Assembly (NCBI GenBank): GCA_964348275.1 | Contig: CAYGBT010000006.1 | Location: forward strand, 33,520-97,519 | DNA: 64,000 nt | Direction: 5' to 3' | Source of the DNA: CSP1-5 sp964348275 | Lineage (GTDB): Bacteria > Methylomirabilota > Methylomirabilia > Methylomirabilales > CSP1-5 | In this document: piece after piece, positions 42,901-51,235 of the stretch | Layout of the letters: each line of letters opens with the position of its first letter | How positions within the stretch are numbered: position 1 is the first letter of the stretch | The notes under the pieces: model-generated | The model's database searches: none | The model's input: the letters and a program-made list of their open reading frames with translations, nothing else | What the model was told of the DNA's origin: nothing | Made by a program: the position numbers and the translations under genes

Positions 42901-44004
42901 CTACTCCTTGGCCACGTTAACGAAGACTTTGATGGCGTTCTTCTCTTCCGTGAGGAGCTGCATCATCTTCTGGTAATTGTCGAGGCCTTGGACAGGATGT
43001 GTCAACAACTTCGAAAGCCATCCAGGGTATTGCAGCTCTGCCTGCGAAAGGTCTTTGGCCCCGAGCTCGAAATACTCGCGGTTGGCATTCACGCTGCCGA
43101 CGGCCACCTTGTTCCCGAGGACGAACCCGAGGTTGATCTTGTCCGCCGGAACCTCGATCTTTCGGTCGCCACCCGTAACGCTGACCAATACCAGCACGCC
43201 ATTTTTCGCCAGCACTTCCATGGCTTCAAAGACCAGAGGTGAAAAACCTGTTCCTTCAAGGATAAGATCGAAGGGGCCATACTCTGCGGATGCTCGCTCA
43301 AGTGTGAGATCCTGTGTGCTCACATAGCGGGCCCCGATTTCCTCAATTAACTCTGCGTTCATGAAGGGAGGACGCGTGCGGGCCATCGCCACGACGTCTA
43401 GCCCGCGCAACCGAAGCACGAGAGTGGCCAGCAGGCCTAGCGTGCTCGCTCCCAAGACGGCCGCCCGGCGGGGCTGCCAGACACGCAGGCGTTGCTGAAT
43501 CTCATAGGCCTGCACGATCCCTTTTTCGACCACACTGGTCGGCTCCATCAGCACGCCGACGTGCTTTAGTCCCTCAGGCACCCGGATGATGTATTCCGGT
43601 TCGTCCACGTAGTACTCGGTGAGGAAGCCGTGACGCAGATTGATGCCGCGCTCAAAGTATGTATCGTTGGTGGTCATGTCGTAGGTGCCGATCTGGTCGT
43701 AGATACTCGAGCCCGGTCGCCGTACGGTGGCCGCGACGTAGTCTCCGGGTTTCAGCTCGGTGACGTTGGGTCCAATGGCCTCGACGCGACCAAAACTTTC
43801 GTGGCCGATGATCAAAAAATTGGCCCCGGGCGGGGCCTGGCCGTATTCTGCGGCGTTAATTTCCTTGTCCGTCCCATCGACGCCCACGCGCAGCACTTTC
43901 ACGAGGACACCACGTCCATTCGGGATGTCTTGGACCGAGGGTTTTGGCACTTCCGCAAGATGAATGCTTCCGGCTTTCCCAGGGATAACAGCAACCGCTT
44001 TCAC
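42901..44004 (-). CDS. Glucose 1-dehydrogenase, zinc-type MDR family
   Basis: A 367-residue medium-chain dehydrogenase of the archaeal glucose dehydrogenase kind. It has the zinc-site IIGHESFGRVEAIG, the FLTEYYVDEPEYIIRVPEGL block and the coenzyme loop RAAVLGASTLGLLATLVLRLRG. The likely reaction is NAD(P)-linked oxidation of glucose or another aldose. The start is GTG at 44004, with AGGAGGG five bases upstream; a 13-residue extension to 44043 is rejected. It leads the gdh-GH15-DUF4380-aquaporin block. Confidence 0.87.
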   Translation of the reverse strand: MKAVAVIPGKAGSIHLAEVPKPSVQDIPNGRGVLVKVLRVGVDGTDKEINAAEYGQAPPGANFLIIGHESFGRVEAIGPNVTELKPGDYVAATVRRPGSSIYDQIGTYDMTTNDTYFERGINLRHGFLTEYYVDEPEYIIRVPEGLKHVGVLMEPTSVVEKGIVQAYEIQQRLRVWQPRRAAVLGASTLGLLATLVLRLRGLDVVAMARTRPPFMNAELIEEIGARYVSTQDLTLERASAEYGPFDLILEGTGFSPLVFEAMEVLAKNGVLVLVSVTGGDRKIEVPADKINLGFVLGNKVAVGSVNANREYFELGAKDLSQAELQYPGWLSKLLTHPVQGLDNYQKMMQLLTEEKNAIKVFVNVAKE

Positions 44005-44209
44005 AGTAGCCCTCCTTTTACTATGCGACGACTGACGAACCATTGCGCTTGGACTAACCCAGGGTTTACCATTCTTGTTAGCAACACAGCTTCTTTCTAA
44101 GCTTCCTGTCTTGCTTAGGAGTTAGACGCCGTATGAACAAAAGAGGTGCAGGAAATCGACTGTTAATGGGGTGATTAGGAAGCGGGATGGCGCGGATCAT
44201 GACGAAGGC

Positions 44210-44491
44210 TCAACGGCGCCGGCGGCCTTTTGGGGTCCGCTCCTGAAGGAACCGACGCACCCGCTTTTCCATCTCCGGGGGGATGTTTTCATAACGCAGG
44301 GATCGCGTCGCCTGGATCGTCTTCGTATACGTATTCAAAAAGCCGTCACAGTCCGGGCACAGGCGCAGATGCTCTTCAAAGGCCGAGATGGTCTCAGGAT
44401 CGAGTTCCCCCGTCATATAGTCGAGAATCAGGTCCGTAATCTCTTCACAAATCGCGGACCGTTCTCGCCCGACTATCCTGCGTTTGGCCAT
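44210..44491 (-). CDS. Soluble zinc-finger anti-sigma factor
   Basis: A 93-residue protein with the anti-sigma H41-x3-C45-x2-C48 motif (EEHLRLCPDCDGF). There is no membrane segment, so it is a soluble type, probably responding to redox or metal in the cytoplasm. It follows the ECF sigma gene by 10 nt, and the pair is the typical regulator/antagonist unit. The C-terminus is basic (RTPKGRRRR). Confidence 0.8.
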   Translation of the reverse strand: MAKRRIVGRERSAICEEITDLILDYMTGELDPETISAFEEHLRLCPDCDGFLNTYTKTIQATRSLRYENIPPEMEKRVRRFLQERTPKGRRRR

Positions 44492-44501
44492 GGAACTCTC
44501 C

Positions 44502-45188
44502 CTAATACGGTGAGTGACCTAAAGTGACGGCTAACTTCCCCCGCAAGAAGAGCCGGGCCCGATGGAGGCGCGTCTTGACCGCAGGGACGGTTAGTCCAAG
44601 GGCTTCGCCAATTTCCCGATTTGAGATTCCTTCCAGATCACTCAACACCACGACGGACTTATCCACTGGGCTGAGCTGATCGAGCGCCTGGTGGAGAATC
44701 CGGCGAAGCTCTTTGGTGCCCAGGCGTTTTTCGAGATCGTTGGACCAATCCACTACCGGCTGGACAAGATGATGGCCATCCGGTTGATACTTGGGGAGAT
44801 AGTCGTCAAAAGGGACCTCTCTGTTTCGTCTCCGGCGTCGGAGCCTCGTCAGTGCAGCGTTCACGGTGAGTCGGAAAAACCACGTGGAGAACGCCGCGTC
44901 CCCACGAAACGTGTTTGCTTTTTCGTAGAGCGTTAGGAAAACGTCTTGCATGATTTCTTCTGCTTCCGCCTCATTGCCGACCAGTGCGATCGCCTGTCGG
45001 TAGACCCGGGAGCCGAAGCGACGGTACAGGATTTCAAGCGCCTGCTGGTCTCCGGCTTTGACCCGTTGGACGAGTAATCGCTCGTCTTGAACAGACGGCT
45101 GGGCCGGGTCGGTGGGTGCCAACCTTTCCTTCGTTGTTTGCTGTCTCTGCTTTGGCACCCTTGCTTTTCTTTTCAATTCAACGGCCAT
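44502..45188 (-). CDS. ECF-type RNA polymerase sigma factor
   Basis: A 228-residue sigma factor. Region 2 (RVKAGDQQALEILYRRFGSR ... EEIMQDVFLTLYEKANTFRG ... STWFFRLTVNAALTRLRR) and region 4 (LDQLSPVDKSVVVLSDLEGISNREIGEALG) are both intact. The N-terminus is about 35 residues longer and Arg/Gln-rich. It is paired with the soluble anti-sigma gene 10 nt downstream. The operon has no third gene. Confidence 0.88.
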   Translation of the reverse strand: MAVELKRKARVPKQRQQTTKERLAPTDPAQPSVQDERLLVQRVKAGDQQALEILYRRFGSRVYRQAIALVGNEAEAEEIMQDVFLTLYEKANTFRGDAAFSTWFFRLTVNAALTRLRRRRRNREVPFDDYLPKYQPDGHHLVQPVVDWSNDLEKRLGTKELRRILHQALDQLSPVDKSVVVLSDLEGISNREIGEALGLTVPAVKTRLHRARLFLRGKLAVTLGHSPY

Positions 45189-45665
45189 CGGAAGCCTCCC
45201 GAAGATCCCTCAACCGATGTGCCGAGGATCGGGTATATGCCAAAGTACGGCTGCGAAGAACTTGAACGTCGTCCAAAGGAAAGAAAAAGGATCAACCCAG
45301 AGGGGGAAATTCCCCTGGAAGCCCCGGAGTGCGTCATAATTGGTCCGGAGAAGGCGCGAAGTGCCCTCGGGAACCCAACTACCACTATTAGGGCTCGGTG
45401 GGAGCGCGTGTCAAGACAAAATGTCGCGATTCCACGGCTTCACGCCGATCCATGCTCCGTGGGCCACCCCCGCTTGATCCCCCGCACCTCCTAACGGTTT
45501 GGGTTAACCAAGATTCACCACTGGGTTCGTCGTCCAAAACCTGCGCTACCTGGCACGGGAGAACCCAGTTGCTTAGACGTCGGAGAAACCGCAAAGGAAG
45601 CAGAAAAAGATGACGGGAGCTGTAAGAGCCATCGGGTAGGGCTTCAGATACCGGCGTGTATGGGC
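45189..45665. other. Intergenic region of 477 nt
   Basis: No gene, RNA or mobile element is recognised. A GGGGAAATTCCCC palindrome lies near 45303-45315. Short reading frames on both strands have no family resemblance or ribosome sites. Confidence 0.5.
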
Positions 45666-46895
45666 TTACCGAGCGACCCCGTAAGGCGAGGCAGATTTGG
45701 ATTCCCGGAGAAGGAGTGAGAGGAGGGCAGCCCCCATGGCCATCGCTGCGATGGCCATAAGGGTCGTGGCCAGCCCCGTGGCATCGCTCAAGAGACCATA
45801 GAGGAAAGGGGACAGCGCCCCGGTTGCCATGACGACGGTATAATACAGGGCGTAGCCGCGGGAGCGCCCCTCAGGCATGACCAGTTCCGGCACGGTGCCG
45901 TAGAGGACGGAAGAGGTCCCGTTGAGAACCAGCCCAAGGAAGGGGACGATTGCGTAGATTGCGGACGAGGAAATCGGGAGGACAGCGAGGATCAAAAGAC
46001 CAGTCAGCACCTCTGTCCCGAAAATCATAGGAACAATTCCTCCCCGTTCGGCCAAGACGCCACAGACAAACTTGCCGGCGGCTCCCCCGGCAAAGAGAAG
46101 GGTGAGGACAAGCCCGATCTTTTCCGGTCCCATCCCTTTCTGAACGAGAAGGAATGGGAGGAAGGTGAGCAGAGAGGTCCGGGTGGAATCGTCCAGCATT
46201 CCGATGATCATCAGTCGGCGAAATCGGCGATGGTCCAGAATGCCCCACCCCTTTGGCCGGGACGTTCCCGTCTTCGTCGTTCGTTCGACCGCGGATGTTA
46301 CCCGCTGCATCCTGGGCTGAAGTCCCAGGAGTCCTCCGGCCATCAGGCTGACAAGGCCCAGCGCCACGAGGCCCCATCGCCATCCTAAAGCGGCGGCCAG
46401 CATCCCGATCATCACAGGAATGACCACCTTTCCGAGATCCCCGGAAAAGTTATACGTCCCCAAGGCAGTTCGACGATGGGTAACCTCGTAAGCTTTTGAG
46501 ACGATGGAGGAGGCCAGGGGGTGTTGAACGCCCGAAGCACCACCTGAGACGGCAAGCAAGCCAAGGAGGAAAGGATAGGCCACGACAAAAGCGGCAGCGA
46601 CGAAGCCCAGTCCGAGGAGGGCTGTTCCGCCGCCGAGGATCAAAATCTCGCCTGCCCGTTCCGCCATCAGAGAAGCTGGAATCTGCGTAGCACTCAACGT
46701 CCAGGAGTAGGCGGTCTTCAGAAATCCCACCTGAGCGAACGAGAGGTGTAGATCAACGGCGATCAGAGGAAAGAGGACATAGAGCGCGTTGGAGCAGCCG
46801 TCGTGAAGAAAGTGGATGCTACAGCATAGCCCAAGAGTTTTGAAGCGACTTGAGTCGTCTGTTGACTGCCGAGAGTAAGATGGATGGTTGGTCAT
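45666..46895 (-). CDS. MFS transporter, fosmidomycin-resistance-like
   Basis: A 409-residue polytopic protein with about twelve membrane segments. The N-terminal HFLHDGCSNALYVLFPLIAVDLHLS block and the AVSGGASGVQHPLASSIV segment resemble the Fsr group of the major facilitator superfamily. It likely exports a small drug or metabolite; the substrate is unknown. The gene is alone on the minus strand. Confidence 0.8.
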   Translation of the reverse strand: MTNHPSYSRQSTDDSSRFKTLGLCCSIHFLHDGCSNALYVLFPLIAVDLHLSFAQVGFLKTAYSWTLSATQIPASLMAERAGEILILGGGTALLGLGFVAAAFVVAYPFLLGLLAVSGGASGVQHPLASSIVSKAYEVTHRRTALGTYNFSGDLGKVVIPVMIGMLAAALGWRWGLVALGLVSLMAGGLLGLQPRMQRVTSAVERTTKTGTSRPKGWGILDHRRFRRLMIIGMLDDSTRTSLLTFLPFLLVQKGMGPEKIGLVLTLLFAGGAAGKFVCGVLAERGGIVPMIFGTEVLTGLLILAVLPISSSAIYAIVPFLGLVLNGTSSVLYGTVPELVMPEGRSRGYALYYTVVMATGALSPFLYGLLSDATGLATTLMAIAAMAMGAALLSLLLRESKSASPYGVAR

Positions 46896-47072
46896 GGCAG
46901 GGGTAGGATGCGGGAAAAGACGATGGAGGTCAAGGGTGAAGTGCCGCGGTGGAGGCGGCTGATACCCGACGCAGGAGCTAGTTGGAGTCCTTGCTGTTGA
47001 TGGGTAGTTAGTTGCTTGCCTGGCATGCTTCTTGCCTCCCTCTTATCAGCCAGTTAACACGTGGGGGAACGA

Positions 47073-47726
47073 ATGCCTCTCTATACAACAGTCCGTCGCT
47101 GGCCGCGCTTTGTCGCTTACCTTCCCGTCCAGTGCACCCCCTTCGACGGCGGGGAACACCATAAGAGATGGCTTGCGGGCGAGACGCTAAACGTCGGTGC
47201 CGGCGGAGTCGCCCTTTTGCTGGACGAGGCACTTCCACTGGGGAGTGGGGTATGGGTCAAGATATGTGAGGAAGAACCCGTGCGCGGACACATCGTCTGG
47301 ACGGACCAACGTACGCGGACGCTGCTCGGGACCACGATTGCCCATGGAGTGGCTTTCGAGCAACCTGTTGACTCGGCCCGGGTCCGTGAATGGGTGCGAT
47401 ACGGCGAACGGCGATCAAACATCCGGGTTCCGGTCAAATTCGATGTCGAGTACACGCAAGCAGGGATGAAGGCTCAAGGAACATGTCACAACGTGAGCCA
47501 GGGAGGGATGTTTATTACGACCGAAGGCCCAGCAGCACCAGGGACGGAGGTTATCATCCGCTTCACACTGCCGAACGTGTTTGATTCTCTCTCGGTGCCT
47601 GCGCGCGTCGTTTGGATCTCCGGGGACAAGACGGACGCAAGTGCCATTACGGGGATGGGAGTGCAGTTCCTTTATCTCAAACCTTATGAGGCTGCCGTGA
47701 TCGGCAGTCTCGTTGATCGCCACTGA
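47073..47726 (+). CDS. Tandem PilZ-domain protein
   Basis: A 217-residue protein with two PilZ-like beta barrels. The first (about residues 6-105) reads RRWPRFVAYLPVQC ... TLNVGAGGVALLLDEALPLG; the second (about 110-215) has YGERRSNIRVPVKFDVEY, NVSQGGMFITTEGPA and a final GMGVQFLYL. RxxxR and D/NxSxxG motifs for c-di-GMP are clear in the second; the first is weaker (N-V-G-A-G-G). ATG 47073 is preferred over GTG 47061, as GGGGGA precedes it. It is monocistronic and its target is unknown. Confidence 0.8.
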   Translation: MPLYTTVRRWPRFVAYLPVQCTPFDGGEHHKRWLAGETLNVGAGGVALLLDEALPLGSGVWVKICEEEPVRGHIVWTDQRTRTLLGTTIAHGVAFEQPVDSARVREWVRYGERRSNIRVPVKFDVEYTQAGMKAQGTCHNVSQGGMFITTEGPAAPGTEVIIRFTLPNVFDSLSVPARVVWISGDKTDASAITGMGVQFLYLKPYEAAVIGSLVDRH

Positions 47727-48100
47727 GCAGAGGCATCCAACCCAGGTTCGTCCTAGCCCCCCGTATTGTCTCAGTTTTTCGGCTCCTCTCTCCTCCCAAT
47801 TGTTCGGAAACCGGCCTTCACGCCTTCCCTCATCATGGGGACGGCAACCAATGCCCCTCCAGTCACTCGAATTCCTGCTGTATTTTCCCGGGAGGATCCT
47901 CCAGGGACAGGTCGACGCGTCTTTTGATGTGTAAATCCTGGTATCGCCTCCATGGCTTTAAATCCAGATCTTGGCGGCGCAGGATATGCTGGGTAGAGGC
48001 GAGGTTTGGTCTCAGTGGGGCCTCTGCCCGGCACGATTCTTGCTCAAACATGGCGAAGGACCGACAGTGGATGTGCCCCGATCCGGGCAGGAGGCTCATG
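47727..48100. other. Intergenic region of about 370 nt
   Basis: No gene or RNA is recognised. The frame that ends at 48382 can be traced back to 47924, but its first 59 codons lack the signal-peptide logic of the lipoprotein and a ribosome site. Confidence 0.5.
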
Positions 48101-48382
48101 ATGAGTGGTGGTATCAGGAATCCTTGGCGCGGCATGTTGACGGCTTTCGTGGTCGTCTCCCTTCTCTTTTCGTCCGGCTGTGCCCTTCTCTTGGTAGGTG
48201 CGGGCGGGGCGGGTGGCTACATGATCAGGAAGGGTGAGGAGGGAGGTAAGCCAGCGAAGAAAGAAAGCTTGCGACGTGAAGAAAAATCCCCGGTGGATGA
48301 CAAAGTCGGACCTATGGCGGTAACCACCTCCAAAGGGAAAGCTTTGCAGGAAGTAGCGCTGCGGCTGGGAGACACACCATGA
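48101..48382 (+). CDS. Small predicted lipoprotein
   Basis: A 93-residue lipoprotein. The signal peptide (MLTAFVVVSLLFSSGC) ends in a lipobox SSGC with Cys at about residue 23, followed by a Gly/Ala-rich segment (LLVGAGGAGGYMIRKGEEGG) and a Lys/Glu-rich tail. AGGAGG lies six bases before ATG 48101 (three before ATG 48098). Its stop overlaps the start of the entericidin-like gene, so the two are co-translated. No family is recognised. Confidence 0.6.
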   Translation: MSGGIRNPWRGMLTAFVVVSLLFSSGCALLLVGAGGAGGYMIRKGEEGGKPAKKESLRREEKSPVDDKVGPMAVTTSKGKALQEVALRLGDTP

Positions 48383-48516
48383 GAAAAAAATTGATCTGCA
48401 TTCTCGGGCTGCTGCTCGTGGTTGTTTTGGCAGGATGCGCAACTGCTCGGGGGATCGCGCAGGATTCAGAAAATCTCGCGAGAGGGATAAAGAAGACAAT
48501 ATCTGAATCGAAATAG
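48379..48516 (+). CDS. Entericidin-like small lipoprotein
   Basis: A 45-residue lipoprotein. MRKKLICILGLLLVVVLAGC is the signal peptide with a LAGC lipobox, and the mature part ATARGIAQDSENLARGIKKT matches the EcnA/EcnB (entericidin) pattern 'C.T..G...d...aG..i..a'. The ATG overlaps the stop of the previous gene (ATGA at 48379-48382). Entericidins are toxin/antidote-style cell-envelope lipoproteins in enterobacteria, but related ones are widespread with uncertain function. Confidence 0.6.
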   Translation: MRKKLICILGLLLVVVLAGCATARGIAQDSENLARGIKKTISESK

Positions 48517-48953
48517 ACCCCCCTCGCCCACTACTTCCCTACACCTGGATCGGAACCTCTTTCAGCACGACCTTTCCATCGTACAGGTTCTCTTTCCACG
48601 GCCTGAATCGACTTCACCCTCCCGTTTCGAAACGGGAGCGGTGCCGCTGACCGATAGCCGTTCGCTGGGGGGCCCAAATTTTCCTGGCTGACTGTGTGTG
48701 TCAGAATGGCAGAAAGGGACGGCAGACCGCACTATTTTGCGCGACTATTTGCCCCCAAGTGTGATAACTTACGGTCACGGTGAAGCTCAAGCCTCGTAGT
48801 ACCGAGAAAGTCGTTCCAACGTCTGGAGTTGGGAAGGGAGGTGACAAGATAACTGGATAAGTCGGTTGGAGACTTCGGGGGTGATACTTCGTCACGGAGG
48901 GGTATCCCTGTGAAGAGCAGGGACGATCCGGCAGTGGATCAAAGGAGGGGGAG
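48517..48953. other. Intergenic region of 437 nt with a perfect palindrome
   Basis: No gene is seen. A perfect 20-nt palindrome lies at 48619-48638. The start of the ACT gene at 48954 has AAAGGAGGGGGA upstream. Confidence 0.5.
48619..48638. repeat. Perfect 20-nt palindrome
   Basis: CTCCCGTTTCGAAACGGGAG, self-complementary across all 20 bases. It is not followed by a T-run, so it is more like an operator or a hairpin than a terminator. It lies 335 nt before the ACT-domain gene. Confidence 0.6.
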
Positions 48954-49364
48954 ATGGCGGATACCATTCGGCGCGTCGAGTACTACTACATCCGTGTTCC
49001 TGACAAACCTGGGGAGGGGGCACGGGTTTTGGACGTGCTCAAGAAGGCAAGGATCAATCTGCTGGCCTTCTCGGGGTTTCCCAGAGGGGGACGAGCGCAA
49101 CTCGATTTCATCCCGAGGAACCCGGCGGCCTTTCTCAAAGCCGCCCGCAAAGCGAAGTGGAAGCTCAGTCCGAAAAAGACCGGGTTCCTCGTCCAGGGCA
49201 GGGACCGGGTTGGTGCCTGTGCCGATTTCCTGAGTAAGCTGGCCAAGGCCAAGATCAACGTGACGGCCGTCGAAGCTGTTTCGGCGGGAAGGGGTCGTTA
49301 CGGCGCAATATTCTGGGTGAAGCAGCGCGACGTCAACCGCGCCGCAAAAGCCCTGCGCAGTTGA
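48954..49364 (+). CDS. Tandem ACT-domain protein
   Basis: A 136-residue protein formed by two ACT modules (about residues 5-65 and 70-135). The first begins YYYIRVPDKPGEGARVLDVLKKARINLLAF, the second GRDRVGACADFLSKLAKAKINVTAVEAV. Such stand-alone ACT proteins bind small ligands, typically amino acids; no enzymatic domain is present. AAAGGAGGGGGAG precedes the ATG. Its ligand is unknown. Confidence 0.75.
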   Translation: MADTIRRVEYYYIRVPDKPGEGARVLDVLKKARINLLAFSGFPRGGRAQLDFIPRNPAAFLKAARKAKWKLSPKKTGFLVQGRDRVGACADFLSKLAKAKINVTAVEAVSAGRGRYGAIFWVKQRDVNRAAKALRS

Positions 49365-49374
49365 GCGCCAGGCA

Positions 49375-49530
49375 GCCCTCGATAGTTCATGGTTCAGAGT
49401 TGAAAGTCGAGACACGTAACAACCAAAAGCTAACAGCGGTCGCGGGTTGTCGGTCATCGGACTTTGGCGAGGCCCTCGACTGAGCTCGGTCGAATGTCCT
49501 CAGTCGAGCCATGGTCGGTCGTCAATACAC
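49375..49530. repeat. Composite of three short repeat families
   Basis: Within 150 nt, GATAGTTCATGGTTCAGAGTTG (about 49380-49401), GTCGGTCATCGG (49450-49461) and CTCGACTGAGCTCGGTCGAATGTCCTCAGTCGAG (about 49476-49509) follow one another. Each matches a repeat type found elsewhere in the window (11886, 10929 and 8145). It lies between the ACT gene and the next small gene. Confidence 0.6.
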
Positions 49531-49541
49531 GGGAGGGTAGG

Positions 49542-49817
49542 ATGGGGAGCGAAGGAAGACTCGAGAAGGAGGAGTTCGTAGTCCGGGCCATCAAAAATCT
49601 GAGGGGGAAGTACCGGGGAATTCATAGCGTTTTTTCAGGCTTTAACGAGGCCTTCCGTCAGTACTTTGGCGGGGACCCGAGACCGGTCACGCAAGAGCTG
49701 GCGGCGAAAGGGATCATCGAGATCCGTCCCGTCAAGGGAGGGGTGATGTTGTACCTGAAAGGAGAGGCGCCCCAGGCGGGAAACGATGTCCTGAAAAAAA
49801 TCCTGAAAGAAGACTAA
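49542..49817 (+). CDS. Small hypothetical protein
   Basis: A 91-residue protein of no recognised family. It contains a helix-rich middle (FVVRAIKNLRGKYRGIHSVFSGFNEAF) and a beta-turn end (KGIIEIRPVKGGVMLYLKGE) that resembles a winged-helix-like wing. GGGAGGGTAGG precedes the ATG at 49542, which beats an upstream start at 49464. It is near nth but separated by 65 nt. DNA-binding is possible but weakly supported. Confidence 0.5.
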   Translation: MGSEGRLEKEEFVVRAIKNLRGKYRGIHSVFSGFNEAFRQYFGGDPRPVTQELAAKGIIEIRPVKGGVMLYLKGEAPQAGNDVLKKILKED

Positions 49818-49882
49818 CTCCCTCAGGGAGAGAGTGGAACTGGGAGGCGGGATCGTTTTCGAAGGGCTGCACGGACCGGAGT

Positions 49883-50581
49883 ATGGCCCAGCCACTGCAC
49901 AAGTTTGCGCTACGAGAGACCCCGGAAGAGAGGAGGCGACGGGTCCAGGATATCATCCGCAAACTGGATCGGACATATCCGGATACCACGCTGGCCCTGA
50001 ACTTCAAGACCCCCCTCGAGCTTCTGATCGCGTTGATCCTGGCGGCTCAGTGTACCGATGAGCGGGTAAACCAGGTTACCGCCAGCCTTTTCAAGAAATA
50101 CCGGACCCCGCAAGACTGGGCGGGCGCGAACCGACCCACGCTGGAAGCGGAGATCCGTCCGACCGGCTTTTTCCGCAACAAGGCCAAGGCAATCCAGGAG
50201 TGTTGTCAAAAAATTGTAGCTCAGTTCGGGGGTCAGGTCCCCCGACGACTCGAGGAGCTGGTAACCCTGCCAGGCGTAGGCCGAAAGACTGCGAATATCC
50301 TGAGGGGCAACGCCTTTGGCCGACCCGCCATCGGGGTCGATACTCACGTGGCTCGTCTCGCCCAGCGGCTGGGTTTCAGTGCTGGAACGGATCCGGACAA
50401 AATCGAGTTTGACTTGAATCCACTGGTTCCCGACAAGGTAAAGGTCCAGTTCTGCCATCTGCTGCAGGCCCACGGTCGGAAGATCTGCCTGGCGCGGAAG
50501 CCGAACTGTTCGGCCTGTAGTGTAAATCAATTGTGCCCCTATCCCACACAAGCAGGGATCCCGATAGCTACCAGGGGGTAA
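49883..50581 (+). CDS. nth: Endonuclease III (Nth)
   Basis: A 232-residue DNA glycosylase/AP lyase. The helix-hairpin-helix LPGVGRKTANI has catalytic Lys135, followed by Asp153 in GVDTHVARLA. The 4Fe-4S cluster ligands C202, C209, C212 and C218 fit C-x6-C-x2-C-x5-C. It removes oxidised pyrimidines. The N-terminal about 20 residues are longer than in Escherichia coli Nth (RETPEERRRRVQDII). Confidence 0.95.
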   Translation: MAQPLHKFALRETPEERRRRVQDIIRKLDRTYPDTTLALNFKTPLELLIALILAAQCTDERVNQVTASLFKKYRTPQDWAGANRPTLEAEIRPTGFFRNKAKAIQECCQKIVAQFGGQVPRRLEELVTLPGVGRKTANILRGNAFGRPAIGVDTHVARLAQRLGFSAGTDPDKIEFDLNPLVPDKVKVQFCHLLQAHGRKICLARKPNCSACSVNQLCPYPTQAGIPIATRG

Positions 50582-50680
50582 CGACGCCACGCCTCTTATT
50601 GGCGCGGATCCCCTTGTGAGGTATCCTGTCAGGAAAATAAATGTTCCCGCTATCTCGTCTAACTCATGGGAGTCGGCCTC

Positions 50681-51235
50681 ATGGAGGACCACCAGCTGGT
50701 GGAGCGCTCCCGCGCGGGAGATATGGCCGCTTTCGAAGAGCTGGTCAAGCGTCACCAGGGTCGGGCTTATGCGGTTGCGTACCGCCTATTGGGTAACAGA
50801 GAGGATGCCCAGGAGGTCGCACAAGAGGCGTTTGCCCGCGTCTATTTTCGCCTCGCTGAGTTTCGTGGGGCCGCACAGTTTCGAACCTGGCTCTACCGGA
50901 TCCTGGTGAATCTGGCGACGGATCTACTCCGGCGCCGAAAACCGCAAGCTTCTGAGGAGGAGGCGGCGTTCCAGTCAATCATCACCGGAGACAATCCGGA
51001 GAAGAACTTAGATCGACGGGAGCTCAGACAGAGTATCGGAAAGGCCATCGAGGCACTTCCCGCGGATCTCAAGGCCGTGGTCCTGCTTAGGGAACTCGAG
51101 GGACTTTCCTACACAGAGATTGGCCGGGTGATCCGCCGGCCGGCGGGGACGGTGATGTCGCGTCTCTTCCACGCGCGACGCCGACTGCAACAGAGCTTGG
51201 CCCAGTACTGGGAGGAGAGGAACCCGCGTGACTAG
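50681..51235 (+). CDS. ECF-type RNA polymerase sigma factor
   Basis: A 184-residue sigma factor of the RpoE-like group. Region 2: ERSRAGDMAAFEELVKRHQG ... EDAQEVAQEAFARVYFRLAE ... TWLYRILVNLATDLLRRR; region 4: EALPADLKAVVLLRELEGLSYTEIGRVI. ATG 50681 has GGAG eight bases upstream and is preferred to 50666. Its stop overlaps the anti-sigma start by eight bases. The operon goes on with a third gene. Confidence 0.9.
   Translation: MEDHQLVERSRAGDMAAFEELVKRHQGRAYAVAYRLLGNREDAQEVAQEAFARVYFRLAEFRGAAQFRTWLYRILVNLATDLLRRRKPQASEEEAAFQSIITGDNPEKNLDRRELRQSIGKAIEALPADLKAVVLLRELEGLSYTEIGRVIRRPAGTVMSRLFHARRRLQQSLAQYWEERNPRD

Noticed and set aside
45303..45315. GGGGAAATTCCCC palindrome considered as a terminator or operator
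   Set aside because: No T-run follows and it is not tied to a gene start; kept only as a remark in the gap entry.
45398..45613. 71-codon frame in the gap before the MFS transporter
   Set aside because: Arg/Ser-rich, no ribosome site and no family match.
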